From CAXWPM01 sp965206125 (lineage in GTDB: Bacteria; Acidobacteriota; Terriglobia; 20CM-2-55-15): a stretch of 64,000 nt of DNA. Both the position numbers and the translations under genes were made by a program. Location: contig CBDBIN010000044.1 of assembly GCA_965206125.1 (NCBI GenBank), positions 124,001 to 188,000 on the forward strand, written 5' to 3'. This document shows positions 45,353 through 53,711 of this stretch, in pieces (the first letter of the stretch is position 1; the number at the start of each line of letters is the position of its first letter). The notes under the pieces are model-generated. The model saw nothing but the letters and a program-made list of their open reading frames with translations. It made no database searches and was not told the origin of the DNA.

Positions 45353-45674
45353 GGCGATCCGCGTCTGAGAAAAAGCGTCTCATGGCCCGCGCAACGATCT
45401 CCCCGATAGAGTGCCCGCTGCTCCTGGCATGTGCACGCAAGGTCACCGCCAAGGTGCCCGGAATCTTGATAGTGATCGGGATCAACGCCTCGGCCGGCTC
45501 GGCCGGCTGGCCCATGGCGCGCGCGTCCTGAACGTAGCGATAAGACTGACGCTGCGACAATCCGAAGCGTTGCGACAACCGGTGTACGGCTTCGCTCGCC
45601 GTGACGCCCTGAGCGAGCAGCGAATAAGCGGCGTTGAGCCGCTTGATCTTCTGGGACCGTGTGGACCGAACCAT
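45345..45674 (-). CDS. DNA-binding protein of the recombinase element
   Basis: 109 residues. The N-terminal half looks like a helix-turn-helix (RLSQRFGLSQRQSYRYVQDA), and the C-terminal half (ITIKIPGTLAVTLRAHARSS, GEIVARAMRRFF) is like a ribbon-helix-helix. It may regulate the element or assist the recombinase. First of three overlapping genes. Confidence 0.65.
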   Translation of the reverse strand: MVRSTRSQKIKRLNAAYSLLAQGVTASEAVHRLSQRFGLSQRQSYRYVQDARAMGQPAEPAEALIPITIKIPGTLAVTLRAHARSSGHSIGEIVARAMRRFFSDADRHG

Positions 45675-45783
45675 TTGCCATTAGAGTATTACCGTTTACG
45701 ACGTAACTCAACCAGGAGACGATTCCTCCATGCCACGATCTGACGTTCAAAACGGAAGTTACCTTTTGTGTTCGGGGCGTCCT

Positions 45784-46459
45784 CTCGCCGTTGCTGGCGA
45801 ACCTGTTCCTTCATTATGCGTTCGACCGGTGGATGGCGGCTCACTTTCCTGGCGTCCCCTTTTGCAGATACGCCGATGACGGACTCATCCATTGCCACAG
45901 CTTGAAGCAGGCATGCTCCATCCGGGAACGGTTGGAGCGCCGGTTGAAAGACTGTGGCCTGGAACTTCATCCCGATAAGACCAAAGTGGTCTACTGCAGG
46001 GATATCCACCGGCAGGAGGAGCATGAATCGATCCAGTTTGACTTTCTCGGTTACACGTTTCGACCGAGGCGTTCGAAGGACCGATACGGTCGCGTCTTCG
46101 TGAACTTTACGCCGGCACTCAGTCGAGGTGCCGCCAAGTCGATGAGGCAGGCGGTGCGCGGGTGGCGGTTACAGCTGAAGAGTGACAAGTCGACCGAAGA
46201 TCTGGCCTGGATGTTTGGGCCGGTGATTCAGGGATGGATGAACTACTACTGCCGGTTTCATCGTTCGGCTTTCCGGGCTGTCGCTGAACGTATCAATCAG
46301 GCGCTGGTTCGGTGGGCCATGCGGAAGTTCAAACGTTTACGAGGTCATCGCCGTCGTGCGACGCATTGGGTCGGACGAATCGGACATCGTCAACCGGGAT
46401 TGTTCCCGCATTGGCGTGCAGGCTTCGTGTTATCGGCTGGGACAATGGGAGCCGGATGA
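45784..46459 (+). pseudogene. ltrA: Group II intron 2 reverse transcriptase, C-terminal half
   Basis: Continues the interrupted gene: LSPLLANLFLHYAFDRWMAA, the catalytic CRYADDGLIHC, FDFLGYTFRPR and the maturase domain (VIQGWMNYYCRFHRSAFRAV). It ends before domain V as usual. Any ATG-started product from this half would lack RT blocks 1-5 and be inactive. Confidence 0.9.
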
Positions 46460-46482
46460 GCTGAGAGGTTCACGTCCGGTTC
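46449..46482 (+). ncRNA. Group II intron 2, domain V
   Basis: GAGCCGGATGAGCTGAGAGG followed by TTCACGTCCGGTTC forms the domain V hairpin. Domain VI follows immediately with a GC-rich stem and ends CTACTCAC. Confidence 0.85.
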
Positions 46483-46520
46483 TGAGAGGGCCCGGCGGTG
46501 CGATTCCGCCGGGCTACTCA

Positions 46521-46668
46521 CCCAACCCGCTCCCACGGCAAGATGAGGAAAGTAATAGGTAGTCGATCCCTGCGCCTGGTCCTGGGGGGTGAAGGGGGAA
46601 GCAAAAATGAAGATGGCGGCCAGGACGGGAAGCAGCCTGCCAAACGTTCGCCATACGATGGGCGGCAT
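46521..46668 (-). pseudogene. Secreted protein of Acidobacteriota type, proximal fragment
   Basis: Begins at ATG 46668 with a signal peptide (VWRTFGRLLPVLAAIFIFAS) and the family sequence TTYYFPHLAVGAGW, then meets the 3' end of group II intron 2. The distal fragment lies at 42333-42471. Together they encode about the first 100 residues of a larger exported protein whose rest is lost. Confidence 0.65.
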
Positions 46669-46801
46669 GATCGGGTGGGCGGGTCGGCTTAGGTCAGCGA
46701 CACAGCTTGGCTCTTGGCTCTTATGATTTTGCGCGCCACTTCGCCTTCCCATTGTCAAGCCCTTAATTCGATATTCTGCCTTGTTTTCGAGAGGGCACCG
46801 T

Positions 46802-47143
46802 TTACACAGCCCCCAACCTCTGTTTGATCTTGCTCGTGACCCGTCTGAGCTGAGCCGGCGACACCCGCCCCAGCTTCGAGGCGTCAGACGCGTCGATCGT
46901 CGCTATCTTGGCGCTACGGATGAGGGAGGGGACGGGCAGGCCCGCCAGCTTCAGGTTGGCGACCGGCAGATCGTCGGGCCAGCCCCGGTTCTCGGCGCTG
47001 GTAATCATGACGACCCACAAGAGTCCGTGCAACTCCTGGAGTTGAGCCGTCGAGACAACCACGGCTGGTCGCGACTGCCGCGTCGCGCGGTCCGTGTACG
47101 GGAACGGCACCTTAATCACGTCACCGCGCTCAAAGGTCCGCAT
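46802..47143 (-). CDS. MazF/PemK-type toxin
   Basis: 113 residues. MazF fold: FERGDVIKVPFPYTDRATRQ, SRPAVVVSTAQ, LLWVVMITSA, RSAKIATIDAS and the C-terminal helix. These toxins cut mRNA at short motifs. It overlaps the upstream AbrB-type antitoxin gene by 14 bases. Confidence 0.85.
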   Translation of the reverse strand: MRTFERGDVIKVPFPYTDRATRQSRPAVVVSTAQLQELHGLLWVVMITSAENRGWPDDLPVANLKLAGLPVPSLIRSAKIATIDASDASKLGRVSPAQLRRVTSKIKQRLGAV

Positions 47144-47375
47144 AGGCCGTAGTGTCCGCTTCCGAGCGCCATTCCTCGAAGGTGCGGAACGGGTCGTCCG
47201 TTGTGGTCCCTCGTTGCCCCTTCGTGATCATGACTCGCCCATCGACGATCTCGTACGCCAATTCGTCTCCTGGCTGCAGCCCGAGCACAGCGCGGATCGG
47301 CTGCGGGATGGTGGTCTGGGACTTGGAAGTCAACTTACTGACGATCACGACACGCACCTCGGGTTGGTTGGGCAT
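47130..47375 (-). CDS. AbrB-type antitoxin for the adjacent MazF
   Basis: 81 residues with the SpoVT/AbrB swapped-hairpin domain VVIVSKLTSKSQTTIPQPIR and LGLQPGDELAYEIVDGRVMI, then an acidic tail that should bind the toxin. ATG 47375 is used. An imperfect palindrome GTAAGTAATTTCCTTAC just upstream (47384-47401) could be the autoregulatory operator. Confidence 0.85.
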   Translation of the reverse strand: MPNQPEVRVVIVSKLTSKSQTTIPQPIRAVLGLQPGDELAYEIVDGRVMITKGQRGTTTDDPFRTFEEWRSEADTTAYADL

Positions 47376-47434
47376 GTGTTCTATGGTAAGTAATTTCCTT
47401 ACTTCTGTCACCCCTCCATGACACGTCTCGTCGC

Positions 47435-47641
47435 TCACGGCGAGTCCGCCGCCGATAAACTACCGGTCGCAGTCATAGCCCCGGCTACGTCAGCGCACTC
47501 TGCCTTAACTAGCGGTCCCATCCGCGACTTCTTTCGCGCCATGTCTTGCCGTATGTCCTGCCGCAGCCCACGGATGCTGGTCAGGATCACCCCGGCCAAG
47601 GCCACACCCACCGCCAAAATTGCAAGTATCTCTCCGCTCAT
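47435..47641 (-). CDS. Small membrane protein near mob genes
   Basis: 68 residues with one N-terminal span (MSGEILAILAVGVALAGVIL) followed by a charged helix (TSIRGLRQDIRQDMARKKS). ATG 47641 follows GGGAGGA. Proteins of this shape are common in plasmid and phage regions; no specific function known. It lies between the mob remnants and the MazEF-type pair. Confidence 0.5.
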   Translation of the reverse strand: MSGEILAILAVGVALAGVILTSIRGLRQDIRQDMARKKSRMGPLVKAECADVAGAMTATGSLSAADSP

Positions 47642-47695
47642 GCTTCCTCCCAATCCGTTTGGCCCATTCTTCCACGCCTTCAAGCAAGACCAAAC

Positions 47696-48532
47696 CTAGC
47701 GGCTGGGGCCAAAGTCTCGCTCCGGCCCACGCTGCCGCTCCCGAGCCTGCTGCTGCTGCTTCCAGATCGCGTTCACACCCCGCGCAATACTTCGGCGATC
47801 CCCTTGTAGTTCGCTGCCAAGATCTCGACTTGCTGCTTCAAATCCTTGGCCGACGCTTCGGTCCGCCCGAGCTGCGGCTTCAAGTCCTTGACCGATTCTT
47901 CGAGCCGCTGCACCTGCTCCTGCAATTCGCCGACCCACTCGGCCTGCTACTCCATCTCCGCTTCGTACTGCTTCGACAGCGCGGTTAAGGCGTTCGTCAA
48001 CTGCTGTTCTAACTCGGTCATAAATCTCCTTCACTCGCTCGATAGCCTGACGGTAGGCCGTCCGTCCATGGTCAAGAGCGGATTTTCCGGGGTGCTCTCC
48101 GGCAGGATCGCGAAGCGCCGCCCGTTTGACCTCGACGAGTTTCACGCCCCACGTGTCTTGTTCGATCCGCTCGATGGTCCGGCGCGTCTCTTGGATCTCG
48201 AACTCGAGCGCCGCCCGCGTCTCGATGAGGCTCTGGATTTGGTTGGCATACCACCGCGTCAGGCCCCAGCTCCCGGCCAAGATGCCGAGAAAGAGACACA
48301 CCCCGACCGTCACGCTCCGCAGCCACGGTCGCCACAGCGCCGCGTTCATCCACCGGGTGTGATCCTTGATATCGCGCACGATGATATACATCTCGTCGGT
48401 CACGCTCTGCCTCAAGTTTTCTGCGAGCTTCTTCAGCTCGCTCTGAGTCAGTGCTTCGATCTCTTGCCGGTCCTGCTCGGCCCTCTTCTGGAGCCGCGCT
48501 TGTAAGTCGCTCCCGCTGGAAGTCCCGTTCAT
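47696..48532 (-). CDS. mobB: MobB/MbeB-like mobilization protein
   Basis: 278-residue frame. N-terminal coiled coil (EIEALTQSELKKLAENLRQS), membrane segment (VTVGVCLFLGILAGSWGLTR) and IEQDTWGVKL are the MbeB/MobB pattern: a membrane-linked accessory of plasmid relaxosomes. Beyond residue ~140 the sequence (VGRRIAGAGAAARRIGQGLE) looks like a relaxase C-terminus in the same frame and overlaps the MobD frame, so the true MobB may end earlier. Ribosome site AAGGAG lies before ATG 48532. Confidence 0.75.
   Translation of the reverse strand: MNGTSSGSDLQARLQKRAEQDRQEIEALTQSELKKLAENLRQSVTDEMYIIVRDIKDHTRWMNAALWRPWLRSVTVGVCLFLGILAGSWGLTRWYANQIQSLIETRAALEFEIQETRRTIERIEQDTWGVKLVEVKRAALRDPAGEHPGKSALDHGRTAYRQAIERVKEIYDRVRTAVDERLNRAVEAVRSGDGVAGRVGRRIAGAGAAARRIGQGLEAAARADRSVGQGFEAASRDLGSELQGDRRSIARGVNAIWKQQQQARERQRGPERDFGPSR
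47773..48021 (-). pseudogene. MobD/MbeD-like mobilization protein with in-frame stop
   Basis: ATG 48021 with AAGGAGA just upstream opens TELEQQLTNALTALSKQYEA, then TAG at 47947, after which the same frame continues QAEWVGELQEQVQRLEESVK and AANYKGIAEVLRGV. The coiled-coil sequence is of the MbeD/MobD family of ColE1-like plasmids, which is nested inside the other mob genes just as here. The stop makes it a probable pseudogene. Confidence 0.7.
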
Positions 48533-48690
48533 AGATCGCTCCTTTCAACCGCCACTTGCCGCCGCTCTCGGGGTCCGCCGCCGTGAGGTAGTGCTCCCCT
48601 GGCGCGGCACCTCCAGGCCCGCCCGCTGCAAGGCGGAAACCATCGTGGCTCGATCCGAGACGGCCCCGGTTTCGATGCGCACCGATTCGA
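48072..48690 (-). pseudogene. MobA relaxase C-terminal fragment
   Basis: Reads MVSALQRAGLEVPRQG, then after a one-base shift EHYLTAADPESGGKWRLKGA and IYERDFQRERL, and runs on through the mobB region in another frame to 48072. It is the tail of a MobA/MbeA-type relaxase; the catalytic N-terminus is missing where the decayed IS6 copy begins at about 48690. Confidence 0.6.
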
Positions 48691-49085
48691 GCGGCCGGTG
48701 GGTGGGAGCTGGCGGGTTGATGAAACGTTTATCAAGATTCGGGGCCCGTTGATGTATTTGTAACGCGCCGTGGATGGAGAAGGCAACACCGTGGAGTTCT
48801 GTCTGAGTCGAACACGCGGCATTGCGGCGGCGAAGGCATTCTTTCGCAAGGCACTGAAGCATCATCGGGGAGCCACACAGCATCACCTTGGATGGCCACC
48901 AGCCGAGCCATAGCGCCCTGCGGCGTATGGGAATGAACGGTGAGTTCAGCTTCCGGGGCCGGAACCCGGTGAAGATTCGTTGCTGTCAATACCTGAACAA
49001 CGTTGTGGATCAGGACCACCGCCGGATGAAGGGGCGATTGCAGCCGATGTTGGGATTCAAGACGTTCTACAATGCGCGACGAGGG
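48690..49085 (+). pseudogene. Decayed IS6-family transposase, second subtype
   Basis: Clearly homologous to the intact IS6 copies but with many differences and frameshifts (reads as ...SHSALRRMGMNGEFSFRGRN, VKIRCCQYLNNVVDQDHRRM in 48888-49080). Both ends are missing: the left joins the relaxase fragment, the right is cut by the younger IS6 copy at 49086. Confidence 0.85.
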
Positions 49086-49164
49086 GGTTCTGGTGCAGAT
49101 AGGGGTCATCGCAAGGTTTGTACCTGAAATTACTCTAAGGAAGGAAAACGGCCGCACAAGGGGT

Positions 49165-49779
49165 TCAGTACAGCGCTCTAGCGATCCTGTAAGCCGGTGC
49201 CCTGCCAATCCCTAGCTGTTTAGCAGCCTCGCCGGGCGTCAATCCAGCTTCAATCAGTTTTTGGGCGGCCGAAACGGTGTCCGGGTGAAGCGGGGGGCGA
49301 CCGGGCCTTTTACCGCGTCTTTTGGCGGCGGCAATGCCGTCGCGGGTGCGCTCGGAAATCAGACGGCGCTCGAAATGCGCAATGGCGCCGAAGACGTGGA
49401 AAACCAGTTCGCCCGCGGCCGATGTGGTGTCGATTCGTTCTTCGAGGCTGACCAGGTGAATGCTGCTGACCTTGAGGCTTTCGACGGTATCGAGCAGTTC
49501 TTTGAGGGAGCGGCCGAGGCGATCGAGACGGGTGACGCAGAGGCGGTCGCCGGGCCGGGCATGGTCGATCAGTTCCGCCAGGGCCGGACGCTCGAACCGT
49601 CGGCCCGAGATCACGTCGACGAACACGCGAATGGCGCCGGCCTCCCACAGCCGATCCTGCTGGCTAGCGGCATCCTGTGCCGCAGTCGAGACCCGGGCAT
49701 AACCGAGGATGTCACCGTTGCGGGCCGGGCCGTCCGTCTCTTTAACGTTCGTTTCAGGGACGGTTTCAGGATGGGCCAT
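49165..49779 (-). CDS. tnpR: Tn3-family serine resolvase
   Basis: 204 residues. Catalytic Ser in DILGYARVSTAAQDAASQQD, YxRLDRLGRS-type TRLDRLGRSLKELLDTVESL, the E helix HFERRLISERTRDGIAAAKR and C-terminal helix-turn-helix (LTPGEAAKQLGIGRAPAYRI). It resolves cointegrates. Start follows GGAGGTGAA. Transcribed away from tnpA. Confidence 0.95.
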   Translation of the reverse strand: MAHPETVPETNVKETDGPARNGDILGYARVSTAAQDAASQQDRLWEAGAIRVFVDVISGRRFERPALAELIDHARPGDRLCVTRLDRLGRSLKELLDTVESLKVSSIHLVSLEERIDTTSAAGELVFHVFGAIAHFERRLISERTRDGIAAAKRRGKRPGRPPLHPDTVSAAQKLIEAGLTPGEAAKQLGIGRAPAYRIARALY

Positions 49780-49872
49780 TTCACCTCCATTCCGGGCTTT
49801 CGAAGTGTCTCTTTATTCGTTTCTATATTATGGGCAGTCTCAAAATAGACCCCAGCATTTTTGGGACATGCC

Positions 49873-52824
49873 ATGGCTTCACGACATCTAGTGTCGGCCT
49901 CCGTCCGCGAAACCTTGTTCGGGGTTCTCTCCGACACCGCATCGCTGGAACGGAATTACGTTCTGGCCGATGACGATCTGGATCTGATCTGCACGCGGAG
50001 AAGCGCTGAAAACCGGCTTGGATTGGCGATTCATATCGCGCTTCTTCGTCACCCCGGCCAAGGTTGGCTGGACGGCGATGATTTGCCCGAACCTCTCATC
50101 CGCTGGCTGGTCGAACAAGTCGCCGTGCCTTCCTCGGCCCTGGCTGGTTACGGCACCCGGAACGCGACGCGTTCGTCCCACAGGCAGTTGGCCATCCGGC
50201 ACCTTGGGCTGCGGCCCTTCGTGCCCGACGACAGGGGAACGGCGATTGATCTCGCCGCCCGGGCGGCATTCCATACCGACGAGGGCCGCAGCATCCTGAT
50301 CGGATTGATCAACGACATGAAGGTGCTGCGATTTGTGCTTCCGAGCACTGCCGCATTGGAACGCATCGGTCTGGCCGGGCGGGCGCGTGCCCGCCGGATT
50401 TCGGCGCTGGCGCTCAACGATGCCCTGGATCGGACCCGGAAAGGTGCGTTGACGGATTTGCTGAAGAACGATCCCGCCATTGGCCAGTTCCGTCTGAGCT
50501 GGCTGCGCGTCCGTCCGCATTCCACCAGCGCGACGAGCCTGCATTCCCTTCTGGCACGGTTGCGATTTCTGCGGGAGATCGGGCTGCCGCCGGATCTGGG
50601 CCAGAACATTCATCCGGCCAGACTGGCCCGGTTCGCGCGGGAGGGAGAGGTGGCCCCGATACACTTCCTCAACGACTTTAGTGAAAGACGAAGGATGGCT
50701 TCCGTGGCCGCCCAGATGTTGGAACTCGACATTGTGCTGACCGACGCCGCGGTCGCCATGTTCGAACGACTGACGGGCCAGTTGTTCACACGTTCAAAGA
50801 ACAAGCAGGACCAGTCTTGGTCCGCCGGCAAAGCCCGGATTGGCCGACTTATCCAGCTGTTTGGAGGCACTATCGATGCCATGATGCGTGCCCGTGAGCA
50901 GGGTCAGGATCCGTTTGCTGTGCTGGATGCGGAGATTGACTGGACCCGTCTGCTCCAGTCCCGTGACGAGATCGCCGCATTCGGGGATCTGGCGACGGAA
51001 GGCGCGTTGACGCTGGCGTCGAAACGGTACGCGCAACTGCGGAGGTTCGCACCCGCATTCCTGGAAGCCTTTGAATTCAGCGTCCCCGAGGGCGGAAAGG
51101 ATCTGCTGGGGGCGGTGACGCTGCTGAAGGAGAAAAACCGAACCGGCAAGCGCAAGTTGCCCGACATCGTGCCGATGCCGTTCCCAGGCAAGCACTGGGA
51201 ATCCCTGATCCTGGAAGATGGGCGGCCCAGTCGGCGTGTCTATGAGACGGCTGTCATCGCCACATTGCGCGACCGGCTTCGCGCGGGAGATGTTTGGGTC
51301 GAGGGCAGTCGGGATTATCGCCGCTTCGACGCCTACCTTCCGCCGGTGGATGAAGCGGAGAACGTTCTTGCAGACAGCGGACTGGAAACCGATGGTCCGA
51401 CCTGGCTCGATGAACGGCGTGAAAGGCTGCACCATCGATTGCGCGAAATGCGGCAAAAGCTGGTGGGCGGGCATCTGGAAGGCGTTCGTCTCGAAGGCGG
51501 GCGCCTGAAGATCATGCCCTACGATCCGATCACGCCGCCCGCCGGCGAAACCCTGGACCGCGCCATCGATGGAGTGATGCCGCGCATCCGGATTACCGAT
51601 CTGCTATGGGATGTGAATGCGCAAACAGGGTTTCTGGACGCATTCACCGATTTGCGGTCTGGACGCACCCACTCCAATCCTGCCGCCGTGCTCGCCGCCA
51701 TTCTGGCGGGAGCGACCAACCTCGGCCTGGAACGGATGGCGCAAGCATCCAGGGATGTGAGCCACGCTCAACTCTCCTGGGCCAGCATCTGGCACCTGCG
51801 TTCCGAAACCTATGCCGATAGCTTGGCGCGGATCATCGATACCCACCACGCATTGCCTTTCGCCAAGGTCTGGGGAAGCGCCGATAAAACCTCTTCGGAT
51901 GGACAGTTCTTTCCGTCAGGACGCAACTCAGGAGAGATCAACGCCAAATATGGGTTTGACCCGGGCCTGAAAATCTATTCCTTCCTTTCGGGGCAATACG
52001 GGTCGTTTCATTCCAGTGTGATCGGCGCCACCGCCGGAGAGGCACCTTTCGTCCTGGACGGGCTTATGGGCAATGCGGCTCAGTTCAATCCGCTGGGGCA
52101 TTACGTCGATACCGGCGGCGTTTCCGATCATGTCTTCGCACTGTTCCATCTCCTGGGCCTGACCTTCGCGCCACGCCTGCGGGATTTTCCGGATCGCCGT
52201 CTCGCATGTTTCGGCAAGCCTGGCCAGTGGAAAGGGCTCGCTCCCATCATGGGGAAACCGATCAATCAGGATGTGGTGCTCGACCACTGGGGCGACGTGC
52301 TGAGGTTGACGGCCAGTATCACAACCGTGTCCGTAAAGCCCTCGGCCATGCTGCGCAAACTGGGCGCCTACCGACAGCAGAACCGCCTGTATCTCGCGCT
52401 CGGCGAGATCGGCCGGATCGAACGCACGTTCTTTATGCTGGACTGGATCGAAAACCCCCGACTCCGGATGGAGTGTCAGGCAGGCCTCAACAAAGGCGAA
52501 GCCCGTCACGCCCTGGCCCGGGCCGTATTCGCGCATTCGCAGGGCCGCGTTCAAGACCGTTCCAACGCCGCTCAGCAAAAACGCGTCATGGCGCTGAACC
52601 TCGTCCTCGCCGCGATTATCTACTGGAACACATCCGACATGGACAAAGCCGCTGATTATCTGCGACGAAAGGGGCGGCTGCCTGACCCGGAATTGCTCAG
52701 ACATGTTTCGCCTCTGGGTTGGGACCACATCATCCTGACTGGAGACTTCAACTGGAATTCCGGGGCCGCTGAACGCACCAACGCCCGGCCGTTGCACCTC
52801 AATCCGGCTAAAAACCGGGCGTAG
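49873..52824 (+). CDS. tnpA: Tn3-family transposase
   Basis: 983 residues, full length. DUF4158 N-terminal domain (CTRRSAENRLGLAIHIALLR), then the catalytic DDE_Tnp_Tn3 domain with WGSADKTSSDGQFFP (D), GHYVDTGGVSDHVFALFHLL (D) and NLVLAAIIYWNTSDMDKA near the C-terminus. No frameshift or stop, so the transposon may still be active. ATG 49873 preferred over TTG 49861. Confidence 0.95.
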   Translation: MASRHLVSASVRETLFGVLSDTASLERNYVLADDDLDLICTRRSAENRLGLAIHIALLRHPGQGWLDGDDLPEPLIRWLVEQVAVPSSALAGYGTRNATRSSHRQLAIRHLGLRPFVPDDRGTAIDLAARAAFHTDEGRSILIGLINDMKVLRFVLPSTAALERIGLAGRARARRISALALNDALDRTRKGALTDLLKNDPAIGQFRLSWLRVRPHSTSATSLHSLLARLRFLREIGLPPDLGQNIHPARLARFAREGEVAPIHFLNDFSERRRMASVAAQMLELDIVLTDAAVAMFERLTGQLFTRSKNKQDQSWSAGKARIGRLIQLFGGTIDAMMRAREQGQDPFAVLDAEIDWTRLLQSRDEIAAFGDLATEGALTLASKRYAQLRRFAPAFLEAFEFSVPEGGKDLLGAVTLLKEKNRTGKRKLPDIVPMPFPGKHWESLILEDGRPSRRVYETAVIATLRDRLRAGDVWVEGSRDYRRFDAYLPPVDEAENVLADSGLETDGPTWLDERRERLHHRLREMRQKLVGGHLEGVRLEGGRLKIMPYDPITPPAGETLDRAIDGVMPRIRITDLLWDVNAQTGFLDAFTDLRSGRTHSNPAAVLAAILAGATNLGLERMAQASRDVSHAQLSWASIWHLRSETYADSLARIIDTHHALPFAKVWGSADKTSSDGQFFPSGRNSGEINAKYGFDPGLKIYSFLSGQYGSFHSSVIGATAGEAPFVLDGLMGNAAQFNPLGHYVDTGGVSDHVFALFHLLGLTFAPRLRDFPDRRLACFGKPGQWKGLAPIMGKPINQDVVLDHWGDVLRLTASITTVSVKPSAMLRKLGAYRQQNRLYLALGEIGRIERTFFMLDWIENPRLRMECQAGLNKGEARHALARAVFAHSQGRVQDRSNAAQQKRVMALNLVLAAIIYWNTSDMDKAADYLRRKGRLPDPELLRHVSPLGWDHIILTGDFNWNSGAAERTNARPLHLNPAKNRA

Positions 52825-52927
52825 TGCTCTGCAGTCCAATTGTTCGCCAGCTCCTCCCTTAGAGTAATTTCAGGTACAAACCTTGCGATGACCCCAGATA
52901 GCCCAAGGGAATTGGCGATAATGGGAC

Positions 52928-53650
52928 ATGGCGCATCGCAAAGCTCAACGGAATCCTCTTTTTGCCGGTCGTTGGTTCGAAGACGACATCATTCTCCTCT
53001 GCCTTCGCTGGTATTTTCGCTTCAAACTCAGCTACCGGAATTTGGTCGTGATTCTTGGTGAGCGGGGCTTGTCGATTTCGCACACCACAATCTTGCGTTG
53101 GGTGGTTCGCTATGCCGAAACGTGCGAAAAGCGATGGCACCGGTTCGAGCGGCCAGTGGGTGGAAGCTGGCGGGTCGATGAGACGTTCATCAAGGTTCGA
53201 GGCCAGTGGATGTATCTGTACCGCGCCGTGGACGGACAAGGCAACACCGTGGAGTTCTATCTGAGTCGAACACGCGGCATTGCGGCGGCGAAGGCATTCT
53301 TTCGCAAGGCACTGAAGCATCATCCGGAGCCGCACAGTATCACCTTGGATGGCCACCAGCCGAGCCATAGCGCCCTGCGGCGCATGGGAATGAACGGTGA
53401 GTTCAACTTCCGGGGCCAGAACGCAGTGAAGATTCGTTGCTGCCAATACCTGAACAACGTGGTGGAGCAGGACCACCGCCGGGTGAAGGGGCGATTGCGG
53501 CCGATGTTGGGATTCAAGACATTCTACAATGCGCGGCGCGTGATCATCGGGATCGAGCTGGCACAGAAGATTCAGAAAGACCAGTTCGCAATTCCGATCA
53601 CATTGCGGTCGAATCCCGCAGTGCTCTGGCGCTACGTCATGGCCGGATAG
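52928..53650 (+). CDS. IS6-family transposase, copy 2
   Basis: 240 residues, intact and almost identical to the copy at 27562. The promoter end of its IS has been displaced by the Tn3 insertion 32 bases upstream of the ATG, so expression now depends on the Tn3 end or on the remaining sequence. Confidence 0.95.
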   Translation: MAHRKAQRNPLFAGRWFEDDIILLCLRWYFRFKLSYRNLVVILGERGLSISHTTILRWVVRYAETCEKRWHRFERPVGGSWRVDETFIKVRGQWMYLYRAVDGQGNTVEFYLSRTRGIAAAKAFFRKALKHHPEPHSITLDGHQPSHSALRRMGMNGEFNFRGQNAVKIRCCQYLNNVVEQDHRRVKGRLRPMLGFKTFYNARRVIIGIELAQKIQKDQFAIPITLRSNPAVLWRYVMAG

Positions 53651-53711
53651 TCCACGTCGCGACAGTGCGCTCCTGGTTTATCACTCCGACGATCCTATCT
53701 GCACCAGAACC

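Larger units (their letters stand above)
43548..45781 (-). mobile_element. Serine-recombinase element with 29-bp inverted repeats
   Basis: 2234 bp inserted in the intron reverse transcriptase gene. The left end GACGCCCCGAACGCAAAAGG (43548) and the right end ...CTTTTGTGTTCGGGGCGTC (45781) are inverted copies over 29 bp with one mismatch. Three overlapping minus-strand genes are carried: a DNA-binding protein, a small protein and a large serine recombinase. Removing it nearly restores the reverse transcriptase frame (two extra bases may be a core duplication). Confidence 0.8.
42472..46520 (+). mobile_element. Group II intron 2, interrupted by a recombinase element
   Basis: Starts near GTGAGAAGCTGC (42472), has a ~490-base 5' structured region, a reverse transcriptase gene, domain V (46449-46482) and domain VI (GGGCCCGGCGG...CCGCCGGGCTACTCAC), and ends near 46520. 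It lies antisense within a secreted-protein gene. Without the 2.2-kb insertion (43548-45781) it would be about 1.8 kb. 5' and 3' boundaries are good to a base or two. Confidence 0.8.
49102..52895. mobile_element. Tn3-family transposon, complete, no passenger genes
   Basis: 3794 bp with 39-bp identical inverted repeats beginning GGGGTCATCGCAAGGTTTGT (49102) and ending at 52895. Target duplication AGATA on both sides (49097-49101, 52896-52900). It holds only a resolvase and a transposase, divergently arranged, with the resolution site expected in 49780-49872. Confidence 0.95.
49086..53711 (+). mobile_element. IS6-family copy 2, split by a Tn3 transposon
   Basis: Left terminal repeat GGTTCTGGTGCAGATA at 49086-49101, then the Tn3 unit, then the rest of the IS (52896-53711) ending in the inverted repeat GCACCAGAACC. 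If the Tn3 unit and one AGATA are removed the IS is complete. On the left it cuts a decayed IS6 copy and on the right an IS1182-type transposase gene. Confidence 0.9.

Noticed and set aside
43648..45531. 627-codon plus-strand frame opposite the serine recombinase
   Set aside because: The minus strand encodes a full recombinase with catalytic and zinc-ribbon motifs; the plus frame has no domain.
27501..53711. Composite transposon formed by the two IS6 copies
   Set aside because: The copies are inverted and their flanks share no 8-bp duplication; the content between them is a patchwork of independent insertions.
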